From Ciborinia camelliae (lineage: Eukaryota > Ascomycota > Leotiomycetes > Helotiales > Sclerotiniaceae), in the NCBI GenBank assembly GCA_025890175.1, contig JANPYM010000018.1:570071-634070 (forward strand): 64,000 nt of DNA. The letters run 5' to 3'. The position numbers were made by a program, and so were the translations under genes. How positions within the stretch are numbered: position 1 is the first letter of the stretch; every line of letters begins with the position of its first letter. Below are positions 10,805 to 23,033 of this stretch, piece after piece. A model generated the notes under the pieces. That model searched no databases, was not told the origin of the DNA, and saw only the letters and a program-made list of their open reading frames with translations.

Positions 10805-12463
10805 ATGTCCACCTCACATCGTAAGCCAAAACATCATCCCAAAGGCTCAAATAAGAGAGCCTCCATATCTTCATCTTCATCCAATCCTTGGAGTGAATGG
10901 GGAACCGAAGAAGAGACTGGTCGGCCAGTTCGATACCGCCTAGACGCTGGAGGTATGATACTTTCTATCCCATCTTTTTAACTTCTGCTAAACTATAACC
11001 AGGTAATTATGAGTATGATTATGACAAGGAGCACTTTGACAGGGAATCCGGTCGTCCCAGGATACCAAGGACGCCACAAACCGATTCGTTGGAACCAATT
11101 CCAGAGTCAGGTCAATATTCTGCATCCCGGAATTATACAAGCGATCGAACAGTCGATGATCTCGCCAAAAGTTTTTCTCAAACTTCTCTTGGTCATACTG
11201 GGCCCCCAACTTCTTTTAACGCAACAAGTATTCCATCGATATCTGGAGCGCGAGCTGAAAATAATCCGGTACGCCGCATTCAAACCGCAGATCCTAACAC
11301 ATCTACCGAAGGAATTGATCATAGTATGTTGCTAATAAATACATTGAGTAACAAGAGCTAAGAATATATAGCGTTTAAAGTTCATGGAAGCTGGGAATTC
11401 CGCTTTGGTCGAGTATGTGGCAGCATAATTACGTTCACCGAAGAATGCTGATCAATTAGGTTTTCAAAGTCCTTTGGTCTGAGCCCATGGGTAGTAGTGG
11501 TGGCAGGCAGTCCGAGGCTGCAACAGAATCTGTTCGAGAGGGACTATATGGGGAATTTCACTACGAAAAAGTTCGACGATTCTTGATTATTTCAGAGAAT
11601 GAAGGTCACTGTCTTTGTCTGTTAGTCCAAAATCTTTCTTCTTGTCTGGGTAGCACTTTCTCCCAAGATGAAATTAATCAAGGATTGGTCTTAGTCCCAT
11701 CATGACCTATGGGCATCAAGGAACAAACAAAAAAGGTGTTCATGCTAAACACCATACAATCATATATACCGATCAACCTACGATCATCGATGGGGAGAGA
11801 GAGAAGGGTTTGAGAAAAGAACCAATTAAGGTTATTCCTGACACTCAACGAGATAAACTACATTCAACATCTAGACTCAACTACGCAAAGGTCTACACTG
11901 TTGAACATAATGTCAAGGTATGTTTCATAGGGAGGCTGGCACAAGAATCAGAGCCACACGTAGTTACGGACTACAATGTCGTCTGCCCGCGAATTAGTGT
12001 TGGGGGGCGCTCTTCTAGCCTTGCACCAGTATCTAGCGACACGTTCTGCTTTGCCCAAGGTGGCAGTTCGAGTTCTGGATCAAATTACAATAACTCATCT
12101 ACTGCTGGTACCTCATATCCAACTACGAGCTTCCGGCGAAGTAATCAAAATCAAAATAGAGCACCGCCATATGCTCCTTCATACCAGCAGCAGGTTGCTC
12201 AGTCTGCGGCGGCTACCGGAGCCCAACATTGGAACCAGCCCACAAATAATTATACATCTCCGCAAAATCCATCCTCATCACAGTATTCGGCTACCGCAGC
12301 TCAACATTGGAATCAGCCCACAAATAATTATACATTTCCGCAAAATCCATCCTCATTACAGTATTCTGGATATGTAAACACATATGACAATTACGGTTCT
12401 TCTGACCCCGATGCACCATGGGGACGCGATTCCAATGGATACCCTCCAGCGAAACCCTCTTGA
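10805..12463 (+). CDS. DUF6590-domain protein, copy 2, with prion-like tail (479 aa)
   Basis: Model: join(10805..10952,11003..11323,11372..11412,11460..11620,11695..12463), 480 codons with stop, in frame. Introns are 50, 48, 47 and 74 nt, all GT-AG. N-terminus: Ser-rich, then NPWSEWGTEEETGRP and NYEYDYD. DUF6590 core at about residues 157-306: TFKVHGSWEFRFGRVFKVLW, then FLIISENEGHCLCLPIMTYG, KEPIKVIPD and SRLNYAKVYTVEHNVKV. These match copy 1 at 376-1976 segment by segment. The last 170 residues are rich in Gln, Asn, Ser, Tyr and Pro, with two 26-residue direct repeats (QHWNQPTNNYT). The tiny third exon (41 nt) is needed to join the conserved FKV and GRVF segments. Function unknown. Divergent from coiled-coil copy 2. 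Confidence 0.85.
12212..12367 (+). repeat. Two tandem 78-bp coding repeats
   Basis: Units 12212-12289 and 12290-12367 are direct repeats with a handful of substitutions and no gap. They encode two 26-residue copies beginning AT(G/A)AQHWNQPTNNYT in the low-complexity tail of DUF6590 copy 2. The unit is a multiple of three, so copy-number changes would keep the frame. Confidence 0.9.
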
Positions 12464-15400
12464 GGTTCTAATTACTTATACCGGTAAGTCTGATATTCTC
12501 ACAAGGAAAGTGTATCTTCTATACTGACACTTTATAGCAGAAGGTACATTGGTTACAATACGTTGGGTGTGGCTAATAGGCCATACTCCTAATTCTATTA
12601 CTTTCACACTATTTTATCCATGTTTTCTTTTTTTTTGCGGCTTCAATTTTCTGCGCGGTATTGTTTGTCATTTGTTTACTATGGGGTTCCAATTATTTTG
12701 TCTTTCTTCACGGCCTTAGGAAGTCCGAAAGCACAAATGATCTACTTGGTATCTAACGCAATTTTTCTTCTGTTCTGTGGCCTAGTGTATACTGTTTTTG
12801 CATGATGCAAAATGTTCTTTATGTAAATTGTGGTTTGATATATTACTAGCTACTTGGGGAAGGTGGCATTACCTTGTGATGGTAACCAATTAACAATCAT
12901 TACACCTTCAAATACATAACCATCTTAAGAGTCACAACTCATTGGTCGGGTGTTGAAAACAAATCTTGCACCTGTACGTGATCTACACCCATTTCATCCA
13001 TCCTCAGAGCCACCACGATCATCACTTCTACGGCCCCTCATTCTCGCGCAATAAGCATCTAAGAACTTTTAAACCTATAGCAAATTGATAAACGCATCAC
13101 CAGGTTCATAAATAATGCGAAGGGTCAAGTTAACCCCGCATATGCGCGGCACTATATTGTTCTGATCATAAAGGCGGATAGAACGTCACTCGCCACTTTT
13201 ACTTTTCTACCCCATGCATAGAGATATGCTTATTCACGTTCATCGATACTTATTATCAATGTAAATCCTAGTCGAAAAACAGTCGAATAATTGGGGATAT
13301 CTTATCAGCTTGAGCCGCAAGTTGTGTTCGGAAAGGAGGTACTTAACGATATGAAGTGAACTGATTACTTATTTATATTAGATATGGCATTGGCATTCCA
13401 GATTTATTGGTTCGAGGGAATGAGCATTGTCAAAATAATGATAATGCAGCGAGTGGCTTCAAATCCCTGCCAATGTGCATAGGTCTGCCGCTCATATTGG
13501 GTAAATCTGAGACATACTGAAATTCATCAGTTCTCAAAAGCAAAAATCGGAATTCAACGTGTAGTACCAGATAACCGTGTCTTGATTAGCGAAATCGCTT
13601 TGACCGCATTATGAGAAATGATAAAGACTAGCAAAACCTTTCTACATCACTCTCCAACAAGGCTGTGGACTTTTTGATACCGTATCAAATCTTAACACCT
13701 CGGTTTTATGGCGAGTTTCAATCCTTATGTATTGTATGTAACCAAGGATAAAAAGCTATTTCTATATTAAATCATGTGCCTATACAGCTAAGGCTCGGTC
13801 GCTCAATTAGAATATGTGAAAGGGAATCAATCATCCGACGATCCGAGTAAGCGTCACCCCCATGTACTCCTGCATTGTACCCCGAAGTCATATTCAGCTG
13901 TACTTGCGGAGATTGTCAATTTGGGTCCGATTTAATCTTCGAGGCTGTATGCATAACATTTGTCGACAGGTAAGCCTCATTTCTAACACCCAGAATCGAC
14001 TGGATGCGTGGTGGAAATGATCCTCCTAGGAGCGCCTTTTATGAAATTTTCAATGCAACAACATATTGGCAAAATTCGGTGGCTTGCGATGCTAGTTTGA
14101 TGTTACGCGAGCAAAACAGAATTTAGAGGGGGACCATTAGAACCAGAAACTCATGCACGGTTTTATTTTCGCTCCATGTCAAGTCATTACTCGAGGTTTT
14201 TCAATGCAACTGGTAATTGCACCTACTTTATCCGTACTCTGTGGAAGCTCTAACTTCTGGCTGGGTTTCACTTTCCTTCTCAATTCCCTCGGAATATTTC
14301 TAAAAAACTTCCTAGGTTGTGCGGCATTGGACCAGAATAGTACCATTATAATATATACATCCACCCAACACCGTTATCTGAAGCTTTACGGGTTCAAGTA
14401 AAGAATTTAACCTGATGGTAGAGTGACCGACCACCTGGGTGATATGCGCAAGCCGTAGAAAAGAACCCCCACATCTTCCCGTTTCAGCGTGCGTAAATAT
14501 TTGTATAACATTAGCATTTGTCCCACTCGTCAGATTATGCACAGAGCGACCAGCTCCATTGCTATAGGGCTTTAGGAACCTATCCTCTAAGGGATTAGCA
14601 ACGCGAGATTATCAATATGTAATGTTGCACGACGTCAGGGTCTTTCTTCAATGTGTAATACGGAGCTTATAAGATGCTATGCATGCAGGGTGTAGGTTAC
14701 GCAACCCATAGCGTGGAACATCAGTTAATTTTCTAGTGTGAAACTATTTAGTCAGAGGAGTAGCTATATATCATATCTTGGGATTACTTTGGCAAAATTA
14801 GGAAGCAGTAGACAAGTACCAGTTGACGTATAGATCAGAAAAATCTTTAGTCGCGGTTCGGGCCGCTATGCATTAGTGTATTAGTGTAGCGTACTGAGTA
14901 GATAAGTGTGGGGTATGTGGGGATTGAAATGGAAGAGCATGTAGTTAAGACTAGCCGCTAAATCGAAGAGTTAGTTGGGAGTATTGGTCATTAAAATGCT
15001 GACAAGTCAAAAGCTGTGGTTGTCGAATTCTTCTGGTCCATATTTACTGCAAGGGACCTCCAGGCATCTGCATCTTTTCAGTTCCCGGCCAGAAATACTC
15101 TGCTACATATAAGGTCATCAATTCCTGAACTATCATTGCTTAAAAGAAGCATCCCAAAGGGTTCGTTAAAGATATTTTGACCTTTGGAAACTCTACCAAG
15201 AAAAGTAGAACATCATCAGAACTACTAGTAGACTCAAACATTAAGCTTTACACCGGTCCCTAAATTCAATGGCCAAAAAAGTCCCGTATCATTAATAACT
15301 TGGGCAATGGAATCCCTGACGGTTTTGAATGGGTACACCGGTATTCTACAAAACTTGGCGCGACCTAGACTAATTCCCAGCAATTTTCGGCACCTCTTCC

Positions 15401-17773
15401 CCTGAGACTCTTTTGATAAAATCATTGAGCTAAGACAAGTCGGGCTTCAACAATGCTGAGAAAAAGATCGATGTCTTATTGACTCGAAAACGAAAAGAAT
15501 AATGAAAATTCGCACTTTTACAGGATAGGTTTGGCCCGGGTCTATATTAGATCCACTTCTTACAGTATCGTACTCTGACTTATTGCCTTATAAAACAGAT
15601 TGACTAATAGTAAAATCGTGATGTATGATTTTAACATAATCCAGACACATACCAACAGCCCAATGATACCTTCAGTGGATTAGGATAGTATGTACCTAGT
15701 AGTTTCAAGTCCGATAAGGTTGAAATTAAAAGCAGCGCAGAGTGCCGCAGAAACTTGTGACACATTTCATGCACAAAGTCATCTGCACAATCGTCATCCA
15801 CATCCGAGAACGTGGGATGTATCCGACCGAATCTTTACTTAAGGCTCAAGAGCGGATTTCCAGAACAATCCGATCAGTCCACGATATCGGGACTCCTGAG
15901 TCACACGATACCGTCGAAAGGGTGGACTAAGGGTGTGGTCCTTTGCGGTGACGTTGACCAGGACCTGCACGCTCTAATCTTTGAAAATGTGATAGCCGGG
16001 CTTGCGGGGATTCTGAGTAGACACAAATAAAGTGCAATTTCGAGAGAATAGTGTTTATGAGACATGTGATGCATCAAAAATTCCATCTTGTGTACCATTC
16101 CAGCTATCTGGTACCAATTAGATTAGATGGCTGAACATATCTCGACTAAAATCACCTCCAGATTTACCCGTGTAATTATTATTGGCAGTCTGCAGAAGTG
16201 CGCTTTCTTCAGACACTTTTGATCAAGGCTACAGATATATATCCCTAAAAGAGAAATCCTCAGAATTATTAATCTTTCGCGCATGGAAGAATTTGGGGAC
16301 GGGCTTAGCTTTTAAAAAGTGACCCGAAGCTTCCATATTGCATCATAGCAAAACTCGATTAGAAGAAGCTAATGGAAATTTATGGTGTAACTTTCTTTCT
16401 AGCCCCGTTGACGGTCCACGACATCAAAGTTACTTGGTGACATACGACGATTATTAGTCGAGTAACCTAATCTCCTCGTTGATTTTACCCGGCCTCCTTT
16501 AGCACCTACAAACGCCTCTTAAACTGGCCACATACTTGATGCTTTTGTCGTGGATAAAACAGGACTGGTTGTACAGCAACGCGCATAACGCACGCAAGCC
16601 AATTTGGCATAGAAAGTGCCCGTTACACCTCCAGAATAGTCTGATTGGATCCCGCTCAACGGGTCGAAATGGTATCTACTGTCAGAATCTCTGCTGCTGG
16701 TCAGGATGACAGCAGGCTCAAATCAACCAGAGATTCTAAGTGCTCTCGTCAGAAGGTCTGAAGTTGTGATAGGGAGAGTCGAGCGCCCATGCTGTAAGAA
16801 TCATTCGATTTTGCGCTTTGTTGTGTCGAGTAAGAACTTTTGTTCCAAGAACGAAGTTTCTCTATTAACCTAAGGGGTATGTAGAGATGGGGCCACAGTA
16901 GTATGATGAATTAAGTGTACATCAGATTGATTGCCCACAACTTTTATTTTCTAATCTCCACGTCCAAGTATAATTTAGATGAAGAAAAGAGACCTCAGTG
17001 CGCTGGTGTGATAAGGCAGCGATAAGCAAGACTTTTCCGCCCCTGTCAGCTTACTTACCACCTTCTAAATCCTTCAACTGCCTATTATAGGTAACACTCC
17101 CGAATTCATCTCGCTATGTTTTTGGACGTGACAGATCACTGTTGGTTTTACGATTGGTTGATGTTATTCGAACCAGAGTGATGGGGGAGAGATCCACGAG
17201 AGAGCCAATCCTTCATTGAACCTACTGCAAGGTTACGATTGTACTGGGGACCATACCAGAATTTCAAACTCGATGACGAACTATTATATCTCATCACGAA
17301 ACTCCTTCACAGCTATTAATGGTTACATAATCGCGCAATCCTGCTGCGCCATCATGATGAAGTCTGAAACTCCTTTTTCTCGCTGTAGCTATTTTTTGCG
17401 CGCAGCCCCCATTATCCTAGTCGGGATACATGGAATGGCATCCTCCCGGGCATATTTATTTTCATTGGAAGCTTCATATAGATTTCTAGAGGAATTTCTT
17501 CATGTCTGTCATCAAATCTTCGTTCTGTGCCACACAAACTGACGGCGGTGTGGATTGTACCCCGCCTCAGCCATACTGTAAGATGAAAAAGCTTCCTAAG
17601 ATCCTGTTCTTTTTTATTCCTGTCCTCACCTCCTTAGAAGCTTAAGGTGAGAGTTGTCGCACAAGAAGTATTCTTCGCCGATCTGTTCCCGCGATTGTTT
17701 TGACCAACGAGTTTACGAAAGCTTGATGCAGTGAGATTCTTAATGATCAATCCCAAATATTTGAGTTTGGAAA
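12464..17773. other. Gene-poor 5.3-kb stretch
   Basis: Normal base composition but no open frame longer than about 110 codons, and no domain or splice-consistent gene that I can recognise. The first few hundred bases are probably the 3' flank of DUF6590 copy 2. The rest may be a decayed insertion or a non-coding RNA locus; I see no tRNA or rRNA. A hairpin lies at 16684-16737. Confidence 0.5.
16684..16737. other. Imperfect hairpin in gene-poor region
   Basis: AGAATCTCTG (16684-16693) is followed by its exact inverse complement CAGAGATTCT (16728-16737). Inside, CTGCTG pairs with CAGCAG. This gives a two-step stem in a 54-bp span. No neighbouring gene explains it. Confidence 0.45.
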
Positions 17774-20722
17774 ATGGACAATGATAATGAGCAGGGAACG
17801 TCACCATTTCCGGAATTATTCAGGAGGGATTTTGACAAGATTCAGTTGAGAGAGATACCACCAACCCCGATTCAATCAACTTTTGATGTTGAAATCAAGA
17901 TAAGGACGAGAGCCAATTCGTCCACTTCAGACATCTCAGATATCTCCGCAGTATCGGCAAGACAGTCTGAATATTTTACGGAGGTAGTTTCACCACCACA
18001 AAGGTTTTCTAAGAGTCGGGAACGCAGTCATTCAAATGAATTGAGATATTCAATCTTCCCGGTCGAGGTACCAAGACGCAAGTCAACTGCGTCGATGAAG
18101 ATAGAGGGAACGTCGAGAGCAAGAGCAATTTCTGTAGCCGCTTCAGAATTGTCGACCTCGCTAGATGTACCAGTAGGCTCGGAGACCAGAGCCTCGAGAA
18201 CTTCGAGAACTTCGAGGTCGAGGTCAAGCTCTAGTTCACGGTCGCAATCTAGGTCGCCCTCGAGGTCGAGGGGATATTCAAATTCGGATTCCGAAAGGAT
18301 AATTAGTCTTGAAGTACCAGCACGATCCGGCACCATTTCTGCGAGGCCGAGGGGAATTTCTAATTCCGATTCCATGATCTCCACGCGAACATCAATTGGT
18401 CAAGATTGTGGAGATCACAGAAGTCTTCTTACGAGCCAGAATCCACCACCCGCTGTTCCCGAGAATGACCTGATGACACAATTTGAGAGTTTTGTGGAGT
18501 AAGAATGCCTTCTTTTATGCGAACAAAAAATACTAACATAGTTTAGTGCTATTGATGAGGTTCCGCCAAGAAAGATAACACTAAAGCGAATTGTACTACC
18601 TACCGCAAAGAAGAATGTCAAGTGGATGCAGCTGAAAAAGATTATTCAGAATCTCCTTGAGAAAAAGTCGGGCATACTCCGCGAGAAGACTGATCATTCT
18701 GACAGAGCGCGACGATGGAAAAGTCGCTGTTCCATTGCAGCAGTATTTGTGGGTTCTATGCTTGCCATTTATATAGTGTTTATGATCTGGGCCTCTCAAA
18801 GGTCAGGAGATGGCGCAGATATCCAGACGATATATGAGGGAAACTGCTACACGGTTAACGCGACAAACCTTGGTTTGCACATATTAATCAATGTAATGGG
18901 AATAGTTACCTCCATGGCGAGTGTTTGCGCGCTCTACTTCCTAAGCTCCCCGACGAGAGAAGAAATAAATGAGGCTCATGCAAGAGGAAAAAGCTTGGAT
19001 ATTGGGGTGTTGAGTTTACGGAATTTAAAGACTTTGGAAAAGAAAATCTTGTTTGCGCTATTGGTACTGACATCTCTGCCTATTCACCTCTTGTCAGTAT
19101 CTTGTTCCCATTTTCATATTCTCCTCCTAACGGTACCAGTTCAAATTCAATCGTGTTTGGATCCAATACGGAAGTCGACTATGGCGTGGTTATTGTCAGT
19201 CCCCAATTTCTAGCTCAATCGTCAGTAGACTGTTCACAGGATGTTGCAGCAACCTGCGGGGAAGCCGAAAATAGCTCTGTATCATGTGAAACTCAACCGC
19301 TCAACATAACTACTCGGCACGATATCACAAACCTTTGCAATACCTCCACGATCCTACATGAAAGCGCCACCCAAGACAAACTTCGCCGCATCAATACGAC
19401 GGAATGTCTCGCAGCTTATTCAACCCTTTCGAACCCATCTTCAAATTACGGCAATGTATTGGTAGTCACCCAAGACCAGCCACTTTTCACAAACAATACC
19501 ATCCTCCTCGCATTCCATCATATGACATATTCTTCTGTTCTCAGTGGCCATGGATGGACATGTGGACCCGATGATCCTCTACCAGGACATAGTACGTGCG
19601 ATATACCTAATCTAATTCTTAATGCCGATATCTGGACACTTGGGCCTTCTCTGCTTCCAATCACTTCCAATTCAACATCACTCGCTTCTTATGAAAGATG
19701 GCAAATTGATCATTGTCTTGTTGAGACTCTGTTATCCCAACCTATGTGCAAATTACAGTACAGCCGCCTAATGATGTTATGTATAGTTATCGCATCCTCT
19801 GTGGAATTTGTCTGCATTCTATTTATCGCTGTTACCATGACTAAACCAGTTCTATCCACAGTCAAAGATGCAGTCACTTCATTTGAGGAACGTATTGATG
19901 CAGTAACATCAAATCGAAATTTTATCCACCGCAACTCTGCGTGGAAGTCTAAAGAAGGCTTATTGATTTTGGGATCGGAAGTGGAAGGGAAGCCTAGGAA
20001 CTTATGGTGGTTTCAGGGAGTAAGCTTACCATTGTGGTTTACTACGCTCTTTTTGTATGTCCCTCCTCCTTTACCATAAATAATCATCTGACCAAATTTA
20101 CAGAGGCACCGTACTCCTAGCCATCCCACTGATTCTACTTACCATCGCCACTGACCCGATCCCTAATCCCTACTCTATTGGTATCGGATACTACTCCCCC
20201 CTCGCTATAGTAAATGTCTTTTCTTGGTCCAGCAAATCCTTTGTTCCTCTCCCAGGGATAACCAACACACAACTTTTCCCGACTATTCTTCTCGCTAATC
20301 TTCCTCGATTCGCAATATCCATTCTACTATTCCTATTCGCGCAAGTATACACTCGCATGTTATCTGCAAATACGTTCTCGTGTCTCACGAATCCATCTCC
20401 GAGCTTAAAATCGCGGAAAATTATGGGCCAATCGTGTGCACATCTATATATCGTGGTGCAAATGGTATTGGGGATAATACTTTATTTCCTTGTATCTCAG
20501 GCGATATTCATACATCATATTGAGGTCAAAGGCAGCGATGGATCCAAAGAACCATTCGAGTATCTGGATTTGGGATACAATCCATTGGGCATCTTGATTT
20601 CTTTAGTCTTTGGGGGTGCAATGCTTGGAATTTTGATCATGAGTGGCTTGGCGAGGCTAAGTGGTGGTCAATTAGTTGGAAGTGGAAGTATGGAAATTGC
20701 GGCGGCCTGTCAAAAGAAATGA
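17774..20722 (+). CDS. DUF6536 membrane protein (934 aa)
   Basis: Model: join(17774..18498,18547..19092,19140..20054,20104..20722), 935 codons with stop. Introns are 48, 47 and 49 nt; the second has donor GTCAGT and branch CCTAAC. Residues 1-290 are polar and include an Arg-Ser repeat tract at about 137-172. The DUF6536 region follows at about 295-450: a first membrane segment near 300-325, a second near 350-370, then PTREEINEAHARGKSLDIG, a motif typical of the family, and IHLFSNSIVF across the second splice. A Cys-rich loop with many N-x-S/T sites (450-640) is probably extracellular. At least five further membrane segments follow, including LLANLPRFAISILLFLF and a late block ending FLVSQAIF. 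Length and order fit complete family members. Transport or receptor activity is not established for DUF6536. Confidence 0.88.
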
Positions 20723-21239
20723 TAACGAACATCAAACTTGGTATACATATATTGATGGCTTTTTATATATCATATTTGGCTGTGGTATATGGTGGCAATC
20801 TGTATATACATGATACCCACGTTTACTATTTCTTTTTGTATATATTTTGGCCAGTTTTGTCATACGCGTCACATAGAATCATAAAGGTGAAATCGTAGAT
20901 ATACAATCTGATAAAAGAACTATGCTGAAGAGGAAAGGATCCTCTTGGAAAGAACACTATCTAATATAGACGTTGATCATGTGATCATAGTGGTCACATG
21001 ATCAATCACGTGACTGTCATCTACTAGGCAGGGGCCTTGGCGTGACAAGTTTTTCAGGATGGTATGACACTACCAGTATATAAAATCGTCTTACTATATA
21101 ATAGCATATTCTCAGCTATATGATATCACGAACTAAGAGAGGCAGAATGGTCTTTATTCATACAATCAAAGCGAGCTAAAGGTTGTTTTGAAGTTGTAGC
21201 ATTATAAACTCCCGAAGAAAGCGAGCAAGACAGACTTAC
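20723..21239. other. Intergenic, with inverted repeats
   Basis: 3' flank of the DUF6536 gene up to the satellite. Two hairpins are visible: AAGAGGA with TCCTCTT around 20928-20947, and the 14-bp inverted repeat at 20973-21005. No coding exon. Confidence 0.5.
20973..21005. other. 14-bp inverted repeat, 5-nt loop
   Basis: Left arm TTGATCATGTGATC (20973-20986), loop ATAGT, right arm GGTCACATGATCAA (20992-21005), with one non-Watson-Crick position. It contains nested GATC and TCACATGA palindromes and is followed at once by CACGTGA. It could be a transcription terminator, a dimeric factor site or a transposon scar. Confidence 0.6.
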
Positions 21240-22684
21240 TATATTAAAATTAAATTTATTATAAATATTTATAAACAAAATTGAAAAATATAAATAATAA
21301 AATAAAATTGAAAAATATATTAAAATTAATTCATTTATTTAAAAAAGATAAATTTATAAATTTTATATTTTAAATAAATTAATTAATTATAAATATAAAA
21401 AAGAATTTATATTGAAATTAAATTTATTATAAATATTTATAAATAAAATTTAAAAATAAAAATAATAAAATTAAATTGAAATATATATTAAAATTAATTC
21501 ATTTTTTTAGAAAATATAAATTTATATATTTTATATTTTCATTAAATTAAATTAATTCATTTTAAATATAAAAAAGATTTTATATTAATATTAAATTTAT
21601 TATATATATTAATAAATAAAATTTAGAAATATAAATAATAGAATGAAATTGAAACATATATAGAAATTAATTCATTTATTTAGAAAATACAAATTTATAT
21701 ATTTTATATTTCAATCAAATTAATTAACTTTAAATGAAAAAAACAAGTTTGATTGAAATTAAATGAATTTTAAATATTTATAAATAAAAGTTAAAAATAT
21801 AAATAATAGAATGAAATTAAAATATATATTAAAATTAATTCATTTATTTAAAAAATAGAAAGTTATATATTTTATATTTTAAATAAATTAATTAACTATG
21901 AATATAAAAAAGAATTCTTATTAAAATTAAATTTATTATAAATAAAATTTAAAAATATAAAGAATAAAATAAAATTGAAAAATATATTAAAATTAGTTTA
22001 TTTATTTCAAAAATATAATTTTATATATTTTATATTTTCCATAGATTATACTTTTACTATACCATTTAACTATAAATATAAAAAAGAATTCATATTGAAA
22101 TTAAATCTATTAAAAGTATTTATAAATAAAATTGAAAAATATAAAGAATAAAATTAAATTGAAATATATATTGAAATTAGTTCATTCATTTCAAAAATAT
22201 AAATTTATATATTTTATATTTTAAATAGATTAATTAATTATAAATATAGAAAAGAATCTTCATTGAAATTAAATTTATTAAAAATATAAATAATAAAATA
22301 AAATTGAAAGATATATTGAAATTAGTTTATTCATTCCGAAAATATAAATCTATATATTTTATATTTTCAATAAATTGATTAATTAAAAATATAAAAAGAA
22401 ATTCATATTGAAATTAAATTTCTTAAAAGTATTTATAAATAAAATTTAAAAATATAAATAATAAAATTAAATTGAAATATATATTGAAATTAGTTCATTT
22501 ATTTCGAAAATATAAATCTATATATTTTATATTTTCAATAAATTGATTAATTAAAAATATAAAATGAAATTCATATTGAAATTAAATTTCTTAAAAGTAT
22601 TTATAAATAAAATTTAAAAATTTAAAAAATAAAATTAAATTAAAATATATATTGGAATTAATTCATTTATTTCGAAAATATAAA
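21240..22684. repeat. AT-rich satellite array 2, left part
   Basis: Head-to-tail AT-rich repeats of the same family as 5838-7312. The landmark recurs about every 168 bp (for example 21259, 21427, 21600, 21936, 22110, 22277, 22422, 22591), without the strict 161/167 alternation of array 1. The array is cut at 22684 by the LTR element and resumes at 30605 in the same phase of the monomer. Confidence 0.88.
22680..22684. repeat. Left target-site duplication (ATAAA)
   Basis: ATAAA directly precedes the TG of the 5' LTR. The identical ATAAA at 30605-30609 directly follows the CA of the 3' LTR. Confidence 0.85.
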
Positions 22685-23033
22685 TGTTAAGATAGAAAAT
22701 ATAAGGAATTAATTAGGTTAATAATAGCTTTAAGACTTTTTATTATTTTCTAAATAAAATTCCTATTATTTTTTAAATAATTAATAATATATTGTCGATT
22801 ATTATTTAAATAACAATATTTTGTTTAATATAGGGCTTTATGGGCTTTTGAAATCTTTTTGTTTAATTATATAGATCTGTTTTGTATATATTAATATTTT
22901 ACAAATTAAATATTACATCAAAAATTTGTTATTAATCAATATCAAACGTTAACAATTATTAGTATATCAATTTCAAATCTAAATTTTATATTTAAATATT
23001 TTTTTTGTTTTTATTATTTTTTGATCTATAATA
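22685..23033. repeat. 5' LTR (349 bp)
   Basis: Aligns without a gap to 30256-30604. All the many differences I can see are transitions. This copy keeps G and has lost C relative to its partner (for example AGGG and TGGG here, AAAG and TAAA there). Starts TG, ends ATA in place of ACA. Confidence 0.9.

Noticed and set aside
19102..20079. Independent 325-aa gene
   Set aside because: Starts at a non-ATG codon; it is exon 3 of the DUF6536 gene after the 47-nt intron at 19093-19139.
20357..20722. Separate small membrane-protein gene
   Set aside because: It is the end of exon 4 of the DUF6536 gene; the frame continues upstream to the acceptor at 20103.
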